Assembly: GCA_964036665.1 (NCBI GenBank)
Contig: OZ038527.1
Coordinates: 26,143,901 to 26,207,900, forward strand
DNA length: 64,000 nt
Source: Gordius sp. MW1
Taxonomy: Eukaryota > Nematomorpha > Gordioida > Gordea > Gordiidae
Direction of reading: 5' to 3'
Under the pieces are notes generated by a model that was not told where the DNA came from, searched no databases, and saw only the letters and a program-made list of their open reading frames with translations. Shown in pieces: positions 1 to 12,289 of this stretch. Position numbers and translations under genes: made by a program. Numbering within the stretch: position 1 is the stretch's first letter; each line of letters opens with the position of its first letter.

Positions 1-511
1 TAATAATACTATATATTAGCGAACAGCTGATTAATTCTCGAATATGATTGGTCTGCCATCTTAGGGACATACGCTAACAAACTAAAGGCTACATTCATTA
101 ATTGCGGAATTCAAAATTTACCTTCAAAAAATTTATACTAAAGCCCACAAACAAAGAATGAAAACTTATGTTCGCTGGGAAAAAACTGGAAACTTCATGG
201 TAATTAGTTAAAATTGTGTGGAACAACCACTAATATGTTATCGTTAAAAGTAACATTAACGCCACCTAGAATATATCCTCTCTAGGCTCTATAATTAAAT
301 GTTAACCATAAATATGGGAAGATAATTTTGTGATGTTATCTTTATTTCTTAATTATAATTTTTCATTTGCAATTTTTCGTTGCACAATTGCGCACATTGA
401 ACGTGTTAGTCCTAGGGCCGGATTTGATGTGTTAGATTTAAGCAATGGTCAGCATTAATCAAAAAGGAATTATTTTGCCAGTTTCGCAATTATCCGAGAT
501 AAAGCAACAAC
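1..511. other. AT-rich intergenic stretch, nothing recognised
   Basis: No open frame with family resemblance, no RNA gene and no clear repeat is visible. Base composition is like the rest of the AT-rich flanks. Confidence 0.5.
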
Positions 512-779
512 CTAGACAAATTGCCAAAAGAAATTCAAAGAAGCAAAGGTAATCAGTCCTGGGCTCGGGCGGTCGAAAAAGGTAAAGCCAACCCCAGCGG
601 TCATTAGCTGGTCTAATTGCGAAAACAAAAGAGAATAAAGTCTTTTACAGAAGCATAAGTCGACAGCCTTAAAAAAATCCGTATAAGTTTTCACGTCAAT
701 TATTGAAAATGACGAGTTGGACAGGACAGGACGGACACGACGGGACAACCAAAAGCAACCCCATAAATTGCATAACAAA
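512..779 (-). repeat. diverged end of the TTGCTATG-type TIR element
   Basis: Read on the minus strand, the right end (about 778 downward) starts with a degenerate form of the terminal motif TTGCTATGCAATTTATGGGC, followed by a (GTCC)-rich stretch. This is the same order as at 26202 and 28987. The inner part has drifted and the other end was not found. The open frame here is probably incidental. Confidence 0.5.
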
Positions 780-783
780 TTAA

Positions 784-1050
784 AGATGGCGCACTAAGTT
801 GCTTAATAAATCGTAATATTGCAAGTACCCATCAATTCTTTTTCCCCCTCAAACATATCTCTGACCGCCATCTTGAGGGAGGCCATCTTAATTTCTTCCA
901 TGGTGTTGGGTTCGTCCTCGGATCCCAAATCTTGGCGACAAAAAGCGCGCGGTCCCGCCAAATTAGCCGCGAGCGGATTGGTGGACGGTGATAAGTCACG
1001 TGAATACTGCCGAGGCATAGATTGGTCGAACGGAGGGGAAATCTGATTGG
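784..1050 (-). promoter_or_regulatory. promoter-like island (CCAAT x3, E-box, E2F, YY1)
   Basis: This is a GC-richer island in AT-rich DNA. On the minus strand it carries three CCAAT boxes (plus-strand ATTGG at 977-981, 1021-1025 and 1046-1050), an E-box CACGTG at 997-1002, an E2F-type site (plus-strand TCCCGCCAAA, 953-962) and a GCGCGC stretch at 945-950. YY1-type AAGATGGC motifs lie on the minus strand at 874 and 889 and on the plus strand at 784. The order (CCAAT, E-box, E2F, start codon, YY1 just inside the message) matches housekeeping promoters of animals. Motif identity is direct observation; promoter function is inference. Confidence 0.55.
829..901 (-). CDS. candidate first coding exon of an unidentified gene running left
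   Basis: A minus-strand ATG (901-899) sits in a good Kozak context (CCAACACCATGG), 50-150 bp downstream of the promoter-like cluster. The frame begins MEEIKMASLKMAVRDMFEGE and stays open past a possible splice donor (GT at minus-strand 828-827); read-through ends near 803. Twenty-four codons are too few to assign a family, and no downstream exon was recognised in positions 1-828, so the rest may lie outside the window. The YY1-type motifs fall inside the first codons, as in several known YY1-controlled genes. Alternatively the frame is incidental within a regulatory island. Confidence 0.35.
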
Positions 1051-2182
1051 TTGAGTGAGATGTATAAATTTTAATAAGTACGAGTCGTCATCATCATAAT
1101 TCATAGTATAAAATTGACATTTATCCCGAAAATAATTTAAAATTTCAAAAAATTTTATAACAAATATCTATGTCACATTTTAAAAATAAAATTAAACAAA
1201 AATATGGTTTACTAATTTTTTTGATCAACTAAATAATATTTTAAATCGCTATTTATACTCAACAGCCAGCTGGTTTGCGATAAAAATGCACGCAAACAAA
1301 CTTGTTCATCAATGGTTTTTCGATATAAAACACAGAAAATTGCATGGTTTAAAATTAATAAATATTTAAATAATTGCCCAACTTTAAAAAATAAAAAATG
1401 TAGTAAATTTGGATGTAATAAAATCGAGCGCTAACTTTATTCGCGGGATGCATGTCTCTATTCAGACCAAAATAGTTGGAACTGGATAATACGTCGAGGA
1501 GATAATATATAATAATAACAATGGTGGAATCCAACAAAAAAATATATATTATTATCTTTTCAAGGTTACCAAAAAACTGAGGTGTTGATCAATAATTTCT
1601 CTACAAAGTGGCCCTCTACCCCCTTCCCACCCCTGACTCCCCGCCCGATGCTTAATTCAGTTAAGCTCGTGAAGGCGATTCGTATAAAACCAAATTAAAT
1701 TCATAAAATATAGTTACAAATAAAAAATTTCAAACAAAATATCTAGTTTTTTAAAGCGGAAAATTATATTTTTAAAAAAAAGGGGGCCTATTCGACTTTT
1801 GAGAAATGGCTACCTTGGTGGGGGGGGGGGGGGAGGCTTAGGGGGGATGAATCCAAAAATCAATAAAATTGCTTTCACCTATATTGAGGTAAATGGTTTT
1901 CAACACTAGATTTTTAAAGAAGAGTAATTATATAAAAAAAAGGCAATTTTATTTTATTGTCATATCTACAATTGTGAATATACACATATATTATCCATTG
2001 TTTTAGGATTTTTATTCAAAGAGGTATGTTTAATCACTTTTAATCATGAAACTTAATTGTTTTTGTTGGTATTTATCATAATTACATTAATATTCTACTT
2101 TAAAAATGCTAAATTTAACATTTAGTTATTGATTTGATTTAGTCTTTCATTGGTAAAGCTTCAGCTTTCATAGTGGTGGCCC
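1051..2182. other. AT-rich intergenic stretch with G-homopolymer
   Basis: No gene is seen. A pyrimidine-rich patch lies at 1610-1645 and G-rich tracts at about 1818-1850. Everything else is AT-rich and without recognisable structure. Confidence 0.5.
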
Positions 2183-2384
2183 TAGTGTTGTAAAATGGGC
2201 TGGGTTTTGTTTGGTCGGCCTTTGGTTTTAATCGACTAAACATAAACAGGCCAAAAAAAATTTGGAAAACTTTTCTTAGTGGACCTCTAGGCTTAGTCGA
2301 AATTTGAAAAATAGACCAGTCGATTGTTAGTCTTAGTTAAGCCGAAGGTTGACCAAATATAACCCAGCAGTTTTTACAACACTA
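2183..2384. mobile_element. hAT-type MITE, TAGTGTTG family
   Basis: The 202-bp element has inverted ends TAGTGTTGTAAAA... and ...TTTTTACAACACTA. Flanking 8-mers GGTGGCCC (2175-2182) and GGTGGCAC (2385-2392) match at 7 of 8 bases, as expected for a hAT target duplication. The interior contains TCGGCCTTTGGTTTTA and related GGTCGACCTTTGG-like blocks shared with copies at 18579, 30685, 37433 and 45663 (reverse). No coding capacity. Confidence 0.75.
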
Positions 2385-3911
2385 GGTGGCACAAAGAAAA
2401 TTTATAGAGGAGGGGCCATAATATCTCTAAAAAAACGTTTATTAATAATAATTTCTATTTCGTTAAAAATCATGTTAAAATCTTTAAACATTAAATTTAA
2501 TAAATTGACTTTTATTAAGCTAAATAGTTAGGTTTGAAAGTTAGATATATAGACCATTTATGTGCATGGTCTAACATATCTACTGCATGACTCTTTATTT
2601 TGGTATATTGTACAATGTTTTCTTTACAAATTTTAACTAAACAACTTCAAATTTTAAACAGTGGAGGTGATGCATTTATATTATTATAATAAAAGTGCAA
2701 ATGTAAAAGAAAAAGGGTCAATTTTAAGAATATTTATGAGTTTTCAAAAATTACACAATTCATTATATTTCCCAAGGGTAAAAAACCAGGAAAAATAATT
2801 ATTAAGTTTTTATTAATTAAGTCCTAAAACATTCAAACTAAGCATAAAAAACATTTTTTAAGAATTTTACATACAAACTAGAAATTTGTACGGAAAAACC
2901 AGCAAATCAAATAATAAATACTATTAGCCTTGCCATCTATGAGCCATTATAAATTAACCAATTAAGTTAAATATACATCCAACTTCTTTAGCATGTGACA
3001 TGAAAATGGTAAAAGACATAAAACATTTTCACCCTTCTAAAATTTTCTTATCAAATACTAATCGAAATAGTTATCTATAAGACCAAATTAGATTCAGAAC
3101 ATATTTAAAATGGTTAATCATTCACGTTCTCAATTGTGGTAATTTATAAATTATTTTTTATTAACTATATTGAATAAAGGTAACCTGATTAAAACTTGTT
3201 TACAAATAGTGAAGGAAAGGCAAATTTATGTTGATTAGCTATATGGCATACTGATGAGCTCTAATAAGCCTGCATTATTATTTTAAAGTCAAAAGCTAAA
3301 GAATTAAGATATTTATATAATCACATGAGCTTCTAGTTTAAAAATACTCCTAGCTGGCAGGGAAGTAAAGTTATTCTTTAAGTTGCGTGTTTAGTTTTTT
3401 ATTAATAATTAGATATATTTACAATCAGTACCCTGTTTGCATAATTAAGGTTGGGTATAAAATTACTAAAAGTTGTATTTTTAACTATTAAATATAAAAT
3501 TTTAGGATTTGCAAATATAAGCATTCTTTAAATATTTTAATAAAAATAATTTAAAAACTTTTTACCCAGTAATAAAAGTAAATGGCCAAAATCAAACTAA
3601 TTCAAACAAAAAAATTAGCTATGTAGACATATAATTTTAAAATAATAAAGTTTGTTCAAATTTTTACATAAATTACATTAAGTTACAATTAAAGAATAAC
3701 AATGCAATCAAACAATTCAAACTTATTTCATATTTGATAAACTAAATAGAGTATATTTAATATAAAGTATCTTACTAAAATGAATGTTAAAGTTATTAAA
3801 TAAGCCTTATATAAGATAACTAGCAGATGAGTATTAAATATTAGTAATTCAAACATTTTACGAAATATTTATGAATCTCAATATCATTAAATAACCTTAC
3901 ATAGATAGTAA
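2385..3911. other. AT-rich intergenic stretch, nothing recognised
   Basis: Long AT-rich sequence. Short open frames show no family resemblance and have no coding-like composition. Confidence 0.5.
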
Positions 3912-4326
3912 AAAAGTTATAAAATTGTTTTCTGGATTGTGCAAATTGTAAAAATATTTTATAGAGAGCAACAGGGTACAAAAAGTAGTATCTCGGATTA
4001 AGTTGCAATTGACAAAAAAGCAAAAAACAAATAAATGTCTACGAAAATGCATTTGTCGATTTAAATGTCTGCATCTAACTCTAAACCTAACCTAAAACCC
4101 CGACCTAAAACACTAACCCTAACGTTTTCGTCTCTGTAGACCCCTCTCAAGGAGCATTTTCGTTAAATATTAATAGACATTCATAGACATTTATAGACAT
4201 TTTGTCAGTTAAACTTTGATCGAATGTATCGATACCAGTAATAAAAGTTATAAAATTGTTTTCTGGATTGTGCAAATTGTAAAAATATTTTATAGAGAGA
4301 AACAGGGTACAAAAAGTAGTTTCTCG
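3912..4326. repeat. 84-bp direct repeats flanking a ~250-bp insert
   Basis: Positions 3912-3995 and 4243-4326 are near-identical (about two mismatches in 84 bp), 331 bp apart in direct orientation. The DNA between (3996-4242) carries AATGTCTACGAAAATGC near its start and a loosely inverted counterpart (GCATTTTCGTTAA...TAGACAT) near its end, plus a degenerate CTAACC-rich stretch. It looks like a small insertion that duplicated a long target, or a local tandem duplication. Confidence 0.6.
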
Positions 4327-6193
4327 TTATTTTTTGGCGTAGAGTTTTCATTTATTTTTGGTATGTTTGTGGTGTAGGCAGAATTTGCTTCTAGGATCAG
4401 AGTTAAGAAAAATGTAAGCAGGCTACAAAAAAATGGTCCAAGTCTTATTTTATGTCTTTGTCTGCTAATCATATTAGCCATATTCCAAGAAGGGAGTCGA
4501 ATGATGTAAATCAAAACGTATTGGACATGGGAGAGGTGAAAGAGAGCCAGAAGACAATCACGTGTTACTTGGAGAGGAAAAATGGATTGGTGAATAATAA
4601 GTTAAATCAGGGCATGGGCCTTTCCAGCACAAGATGAAATTTACCAAAACAAACCCCACGACTGTAAACCAAATACATTAAAAGAAGAAAATCCGCCAAT
4701 CATATATTGCCCTAACCGAATCTTACGTCTTATTCTTATTACATCCTGATGAAGACTTTGAACTTAATCGCAAAATTAATACCCATTCTATTTCATATGT
4801 GCCTATACGCAAAAAAAGAACTGTTATTACCTACTTGGTTTAATTTATATAACTATATTCATAGCAAATAAAACAGGTTTTATGACGTAATATACAATTC
4901 AACCTTTATATGGCCAGTTTTTATTCTTCTAGTTTCGTACTCGTTAATAACCTTATTTTTATGTGCAGAAGACAAGATGGGCTATTAATAAGCAGCTCAT
5001 TCTCATATAAAAATATGGTGATCAGCATATGGCACGCGATATAACCAATATCTGCAGCTAAAATGGTGTAGCATAGATATTCACTATAATTCAGAAAATT
5101 TTGACCCTCGGTATAAAATATTTTTTTATCGAAACTCTATTGGGAAAGACTAAGGCGATAAGTTTATAATCTCACCAATAATAACCCTTTAATTAATCGA
5201 TTATAATATTTTATAAACATATACATGTAATCTTTTAATTAGCTACTTATTATTTTATCACTCATAAAGGCATTTCTCTGATCTAAACTAAATATATTCT
5301 TTCAGGCAAATTCAAAGGGGCACGGCAGTTGATGAGTCAAAACTAAATTAAATCTGGTTTGTTCGATAATTTTAATGCAATTTGAGGATTTAAGGTGTTG
5401 GTAAATCTTGTAGGCTGAAACTATTCCCACTCGGATGAGTAAAAACTAAAAAAAATCGACCTTTTATTTAATTTCTAAACTATTTCTTCAATATATGGTC
5501 GCATTTTATATTTTTTATAAGTTAAAAACGTGAGTAGTGGGGAATATTGTTATTTATATGAAAAACGAAAAGCGATAAGTGTATGCTTTTTCAGTTTTAC
5601 GATCTTATTATTTACTAAACTATAAGAAAAAGAGAGATCGTGTTTTAATCCGCATAAATCTAGAGGTAGTCTCCAGATACTACACATTAAGCAGTTCGGA
5701 GATATTTTTAAAATAATTGGAAGGTTATAAGAGTTCTTCAATGTTTTTAAAAAAATATATTAATAAACTATGTCAAAATGTAATTTAATACTTAGTTATC
5801 GCTCATGTTCTTATTTATTGATCAGTCAGTTAAAATTACCCTAAGGCTTACATATTAAAGAAAAAAAAAATGCTGTTTAAAAATTATTAAGATTTGTTTA
5901 GGACTTGATTGCTAAATATATGTTAATCGATGTTTCCTTTGCATTTAGTTAGGTCATAGGGGATACGGGCTAATTCCGAAACCTCAAAATCTCTAAACTA
6001 CGATTATGCTATTGCTACGATTTTGCAATTTTCATAAGTTTTAGTTTTAAACGTTTATCACATCCTCAATAAAAATATTTAATTTCACTCCATTAATTAA
6101 AGAAGTTAGATTTAGGTGCAACCTTTAAATTTACTTATGTATGAACATTGTTTTTTATGTTATTATAAAAAATATTTAACAAATTTTTTACAT
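4327..6193. other. AT-rich intergenic stretch, nothing recognised
   Basis: No gene, RNA or defined repeat was identified. Short open frames at 4290-4640 and 5550-5741 look incidental. Confidence 0.5.
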
Positions 6194-6201
6194 GTTGAAA
6201 T

Positions 6202-7309
6202 CAGAGGTCAGATTTGTTTGGAAGTTTATGCCCAAACCCGGCCCGGTTCAATTTTTTAACCTCATTGCCCGCCCGAGCCCGCCCGAACCCTTCTAGGTGT
6301 TCGCCCGGGCCCGCCCGAACATTAGAGCTGCCCGAAATATTAAATTTGCCTGTAAGGCCCGAAATTTTGCAATCTCAAATTCTTTCAACCACTATTTAAA
6401 AATAAGCATTAAATTAATGGCATATTGAATAAAACAAATATAGCAATATTTTATTATCCCGGAAAAAATCAAATTTCCTATATTATTTAAAAGTCGAATG
6501 ATTTTTCCAAATTAAACTTTTGATCTTTAATTTTAATCCTAATAGATCAAATAACGTAGTATTTGGTCCTTCTAAAAAATCTGGCCAGAGTTTCTTTAAA
6601 TAATTTTTATCACTGGCAAAACCGCTTTAGGTCACAATATTTTAATATATTAATTGTTAATGCATTTAGGTACAAACATGTTAGAACGTTTACAAATCAT
6701 AAAACAGCAAAATATTAATTAAATGCAATCGATGTCCTTGAAAATAGTTACATAGCAATTTTTTAATTAAGTTTAAAGTATACATGCTTTATAAATATTC
6801 TTACAATAGACAAAATTATACTCCCCTATTGGGTAAACCAGTTTAAGCCCCTACCCTATGAACAAACTTCTTAATGAATAAAATTAGTTCAATTAGTCAA
6901 TCTGTGCTCTTAGAACTTACTTTTTCTATAAAAAACAATAATTTATCAATAGAGTTTAAATGTTAATTGCATGCATTGTGGCAATTTGGGCATGACGTTT
7001 TGTATTATGTATAGACGGCTTATATGAATTACGAACAATGAAAGGGCTACATAAATTTAAATTTTTAAATCCTTTCCATGAACACAGCAAGGGATAGGGA
7101 CTTGGTGATAGATTGGTTCGGGCAAAAATTATAGAAATAACTTGGGGACAGATGGCGAAATCAAGTTTCTTAACTCTTTTAGCATTTTTATTTACAATCA
7201 AATAAAAAAGAAACAATATAATACATTATCTAAATTCTTTTTATTAAGCTCGAATCCTATCATCGTGCCCGCGGGCAGTCGGGCAGCGGGCCGGGCAATC
7301 TGGTCTCTG
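6202..7309. mobile_element. hAT-type non-autonomous element with CCCGCCCG-rich ends
   Basis: The ends are inverted (CAGAGGTCAGAT at 6202 against ATCTGGTCTCTG ending 7309). They are flanked by GTTGAAAT (6194-6201) and GTTGGAAT (7310-7317), a 7/8 match consistent with a hAT 8-bp target duplication. Subterminal blocks are rich in CCCGCCCG/CGGGC repeats (about 6235-6320 and 7265-7300) while the 0.9-kb core is AT-rich. No transposase is seen. Related subterminal repeats occur at 22350-22485 and 43640-43775. Confidence 0.65.
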
Positions 7310-7392
7310 GTTGGAATAATAACAGCAAACTTTAAAAATACTGCATAAGTAGTAAAATTAGCTTCATTCATTAAAGCATTTAGTATTATGAC

Positions 7393-7512
7393 TGTAATAT
7401 ATTGTTAAGCGTTCCTTGTGTGTATATATTTTATGTTACATATGTTTTCCTTGTTCTAAATACATTATTATTGTCCGGTTGTTATAATTCCATATCGTAA
7501 ATAAATACTACA
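7393..7512 (+). repeat. 5' LTR of the Ty3/Gypsy fossil
   Basis: 120-bp direct repeat beginning TGTAATATATTG and ending AAATACTACA. It is almost identical to 11261-11380. Confidence 0.9.
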
Positions 7513-7513
7513 A

Positions 7514-8145
7514 ATGGCGCTGGTCAAAATAGAAGAATTCACAGATCAAGTAGACATAGAAGATTGGCTGTGAGTGTTGGAGAATGCCATGGAAATTAAA
7601 GAAGTCGCGCCGGAGAACAAGAAGAAATATCTCATAACATTCATTGGCCTCCCTACCCTGAAAAAGTTAAAGCTTAAGGTATATCCGAAACTTATTAATA
7701 ACTGCACTTTTGATGAATTAGTAATTAATTTAAAATTATTATTTAAGAGTAAAAATTCTATTTTTTTTTCGAGACTAAGTTTTTTAAGATGTAGAAGAGG
7801 TACAGATTCAATTGAGGAGTATGCTCAAAAACTTGAGGGGTTAATAACAAAATGCAATTATGATGATGAAGATGAAATGTTAAGGGATGGGTTCTTATTG
7901 AATTTAGACAATAGCAGAGTAGAAAATGAAATCAGGATCAGGTTTCCAGAAGGTAAAGATGGAGATGAAAAGCTAAAATTCAAAACTGTATATAATTAGC
8001 TATAAGTTATGAAAGAGCAAGGGATGAAGTAGAGGATAAGGTCATACATAATGATATTAATAAAATTGTAAAAGGTCAAAATAATAACTATAGTGAGCTG
8101 ATATGTTTTAATTGTAAGAAACAAGGTCATATAGCTAGGTTTTGT
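7514..8145 (+). pseudogene. gag region of the Ty3/Gypsy fossil
   Basis: Capsid-like region starting just after the primer-binding segment. It ends in a CCHC zinc knuckle (CX2CX4HX4C spacing, about 8104-8145), the typical nucleocapsid signature. The region is part of an old element with interrupted frames. Confidence 0.7.
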
Positions 8146-8269
8146 CATTTAAATAAAAATAATTCTTATTATAAATTTAAGAATTTCAATAAGGAAATGA
8201 ATGGGAATTATTTAAATAGAGGAAATGATAACAATTACATTAGATGTATTAAAACTTATAAAATCAATA

Positions 8270-10917
8270 GAGCTTTGGTTAGAGCAATATTAAATGGGAA
8301 ACCTTATAATTTTGAGTTTGATACAGCTGCTCAGGCTACTGTAATAGATAAGCAGACTTAGATAGAGATAGGTCAGCCCGGGTTAACAGAATGTCCTAGC
8401 ATATTAGGTTATGGAAATTATAATATCAAAACTTTAGGTAGGTGTTTAGTTAAAGGGCAAATTAATGATAAATGTTTTGACATCTATGTGATAGTAGTCA
8501 ATGAAGGTGATTTAATATTAGGGTTGCCTGAAATTTTAAAATTTGGATTTGAACTGCCAAAAAATATTTATATTCGACAAATTAAGTTAGAAAATTTGAT
8601 TGATCAATTTCCCAAAGTATTTTCAGAGAAATTGGGCGTAGTAAACAATTTTTTGGTAGATTTACATTTAAAAACCCCTTATAGGCCTATAAGTTTGCCC
8701 CCGCGTAGGGTACCTTTTCCAATGAGGGAGGCCATTGAAAAAGAGATTAAAAGGTTATTGGAAGAAGATGTAATCGAAAAGGTTGATTCAAACACTGCAA
8801 TTCAATGGTGCACACCTACCGTAAATCGTTATAAGAAAGATAAATCAATCAGGATATGTGGAGACTTCAGAGTCACATTAAATGATTATTTGTACGATGT
8901 TGGGGATACGTTGCCTACTTTTGAAGATGTTACAGCAAAACTGATTGGAGGCAATAAATTTACCGTCATCGATTTAAAAGACGCATTCTTGCAGTTGAAA
9001 ATGTCTGAACGGAGTGCAAGGTTACTTACAATTGCAACACACTTAGGATTATATCGCTATCGCAGACTACCATTTGGAATCAAGGTTGCCCCTTTAATAT
9101 TTCAGAGGTATATAAGCAACCTTTTATATGGAATTCCCAACACGGCAGTGTTTATAGATGACATTATAATAACGGGAATAAATGACGAACAACATGTGTC
9201 AAATATTAAAGAAGTATTAAAACGTTTTGAAGAAGTAGGGATAACTACAACCCCGAGTAAAATAAAGTTCCTTCAAGATTCCGTTGTCTACTTAGGTCAT
9301 AAAATTAGTTCTAAAGGCATTCAACCTACGGAAGAGAAAATTTTGGCCTTAAGGGACTGCAAAAGACCAACAAACAAGTCTGAACTCAAAGGATTTTTAG
9401 GGTTATTGAATTATGTAGGAAGATTTATACCGATGCTTCAACCACAATGCGTCACATTACACAACCTTCTAAAAAAGGACTCTAAATGGGAATGGGGAAT
9501 AGAGGAAGAAAAATGTTTTGATAAATTAAAGACCCTAATATCAAAAGAAGATAGTGTGGTTCCTTATTCATTAAATAAACCAATAGTTTTATACACAGAT
9601 GCATGTGATACAGGACTGGGGGCGGTACTTATGCACGTGGAGCCTGATGGGAAAGAAAAGCCCATAGCGTATGCATCAAGAGTTTTAACCCCGGCAGAAA
9701 AAGAATATTCCACTATTGATAAAGAAGCTTTAGGTATCATATATGCTGTTAATAAATTCCATCAATACCTATATGGGAGAACATTCGTATTGAGAACAGA
9801 TCACCGACCTTTACGATATATATTTGGTCGCCAGGGACATCATCACAATTGCAACTTGCGATTACAAAGATGGAGTACAAAATTAATGGCATACGATTTT
9901 AAAGTTGAGTATATATCTGGTGATAGGAACCAAATAGCAGATTCATTATCGCGGTTACCTACCCTTGTAGATGTTAGTGAAGACATTCACATACACATGA
10001 TTGAAGATTTAGAATTTGATAGGAAGACGTTGGTGGAAGGAACAAGGAGGGATGCAAGATTAAATTCTGTTATTGATATGATCCGTTGCAATTGGAGCAA
10101 ACCTGCCAACGATGCAACTATTCGTAAGTTATTTTACCCAAAGAAAAATGTATTATCCGTTGAAAATAATTTACTTTACTGGCAAAATCGGTTAGTGGTT
10201 CCAGAAAATTTCAAGCAAGCTGTGCTCGAGAATCTGCACACCGGACATCCAGGGATATCGGGCATGATTGACCTAGCAAAATTTTATTGTTGGTGGCCAA
10301 ATATTAACGATGATATTGAAAACTTTGTTCACAGGTGTCAAAGCTGCCAACAAACTCGACCGAATATGGCCGAATCTCCCTTATATTTATGGCCTACTAC
10401 GGAGGAGCCAATGGACCGTGTACATATCGATTTGGCTGGTCCAGTTAACCACAAATATTGGCTAGTATTAGTAGATGCGTATTCAAAATGGCCAGAAGTA
10501 AGGATTTTAAATTCGCTACATTCAGATGGAATTATCAAGGCGTTGCGGGAATGGTTTGCACGGTTAGGAGTGCCTAGGGTCATAGTCACGGACAATGGGG
10601 GACAATTTACGGGACAAGAATTCGCAATTTTCACAAGAGCAAACGGAATTAAACACGTTCGGACATCCCCATATCACCCAAAATCTAATGGCTTATGTGA
10701 AAGATTTATTAAGACTTTGAAAATGCGGTTTTACTCTACTTTTAAGACAAATCGAGATGAAGAAAAGTCGATTGCTCAAGTCTTGATGACTTATAGACTG
10801 ACTCCCCATAATACTACCAGCGTGTCTCCTAGTGAACTAATGTTCAAAAGAAGAATAAGGTCCTCCTTGGACCAGCTACGTCGATCAGGTAGAGAGAAGA
10901 GAGATAACAATAGATAA
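8270..10917 (+). pseudogene. pol region (PR-RT-RH-INT) of the Ty3/Gypsy fossil
   Basis: A protease-like segment (DTA core, about 8320) is followed by a reverse transcriptase with the FIDD catalytic box (about 9150), an RNase H domain (YTDACD, about 9595), an HHCC-type zinc finger (about 10235-10350) and an integrase core with the D...D...E pattern (about 10425-10710). The order RT-RH-INT defines Ty3/Gypsy. Most of the region is still open over more than 800 codons, in keeping with the near-identical LTRs. The element as a whole is broken. Confidence 0.85.
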
Positions 10918-11260
10918 TATGTGGAAGCAGAAATATTATCACGATAGGAAGGCTTTTTACCGTACCTTTGAGGGGAGATAAAGTATGGGTAAAAAATGAA
11001 ATGGAAAAGGGTTGGCACGCTGGAGTAGTGAATCACAAAAAGAATGATTGGTCCTACGATGTTTGGGCAGAAGGGCGAGTAAAGCGGAAGCATGCAGACC
11101 AGTTAAGAAGAGCATTGGGGAATGTAACGAACTGGATAGGGGGTGATGACGAGAGGGAAGTACGAGAACAAGTAACCACGGCAATTAGTCCACGACCGCA
11201 GCGACGACGCCACCTCCAAGAAGATACGATGAAGAATATTATTAACTTGGGGGGGACTAT

Positions 11261-11380
11261 TGTAATATATTGTTAAGCGTTCCTTGTGTGTATATATTTT
11301 ATGTTACATATGTTTTCCTTGTTCTAAATACATTACTATTGTCCGGTTGTTATAATTCCATATCGTAAATAAATACTACA
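11261..11380 (+). repeat. 3' LTR of the Ty3/Gypsy fossil
   Basis: Matches the 5' LTR with about one difference and is followed at once by the target duplication ATGAC. Confidence 0.9.
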
Positions 11381-11385
11381 ATGAC

Positions 11386-12285
11386 ATTAATCAGGTATTA
11401 TATAGTTTATGGTATTCACAGCATTATAATAACTTTATGTTAATTAATATAAAGTTAGATTCTATCTCAAATAGAGGGCAGATGAGGCTTGTAAAATATG
11501 TAGTATCTATAGCAAACCACTAATTGATAATTTACTTATAAAAGTGTTAGCTGAGTTTTAATAAAAAACAAGGTATTTCATTTAAAATTGAGGTCTACAG
11601 TAATAAATTGAACTTATTTTTTGACTGGTTAATTGGCATACACTATGGTATAACTTTGAAATAAATACATTTAATGAACACTAATGTGTAAAATTATTAC
11701 AAGTATGAATATAGTCTTAATTGCAGATCATATATTTTTTTAAATCTACAAATATATTAATGCAGTCTTAACTATTGCTTTATGTTATTCACAATCTCAT
11801 TATGTAATAAAACATTGTATACAATATTGGTTAATTGATTTACAATTTTATATCATTACAAACGGGTAACAATCTATTTCATTTCTTCAACTGTAATTGT
11901 ACAAATTCTTTTGGCTTTAGCTTCAGCCTTCTTCAAACTTAAGTAAAATATTGGGTTAATAGGCACAATCGCGGAAACGCATAATCCCGAATCTTAATGC
12001 TACACTTGATGCCAATTAAGATGTTTTAAAAAATATGCATTCATTTCATATAAACAAGCCTTTACCAAATTTTTGGTTGAAAACAAATAAAGATAATAAT
12101 GAAAATATAAGTAAGCTTAGTTATTTAAATATAGTAAAATTATTTTTAAAATTTAATCAAATAGAAAAAACATAGGACTTTGATTATATCATAATCAGAA
12201 CCATGAATTTGAAATTGATGAGTATCAATAGCAGCCACACCCAAATAAATATAGAAATACATTATAATGAAATGTTTGAAATTTG
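11386..12285. other. AT-rich intergenic stretch, nothing recognised
   Basis: No gene or defined repeat is seen. Confidence 0.5.
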
Positions 12286-12289
12286 TAGA

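Larger units (their letters stand above)
7393..11380 (+). mobile_element. Ty3/Gypsy LTR retrotransposon fossil, compact
   Basis: Complete LTR element of 3,988 bp with 120-bp LTRs (7393-7512, 11261-11380), TGT...ACA ends, and a 5-bp target duplication ATGAC (7388-7392, 11381-11385). A TGGCGC-type primer-binding segment follows the left LTR and a G-rich polypurine tract precedes the right one. Internal order is gag, zinc knuckle, protease, reverse transcriptase, RNase H, integrase, which is the Ty3/Gypsy order. Very short LTRs and the overall form recall the Mag-like clade, but that is only an impression. The two LTRs differ at about one base in 120, so insertion was recent. The coding part is interrupted in a few places, so it is best treated as a young fossil. 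Confidence 0.9.

Noticed and set aside
4085-4125. Telomere-like CTAACC repeats (also near 27842 and 30452)
   Set aside because: Only one to three imperfect copies, each inside a dispersed element. No long array, so not a telomere.
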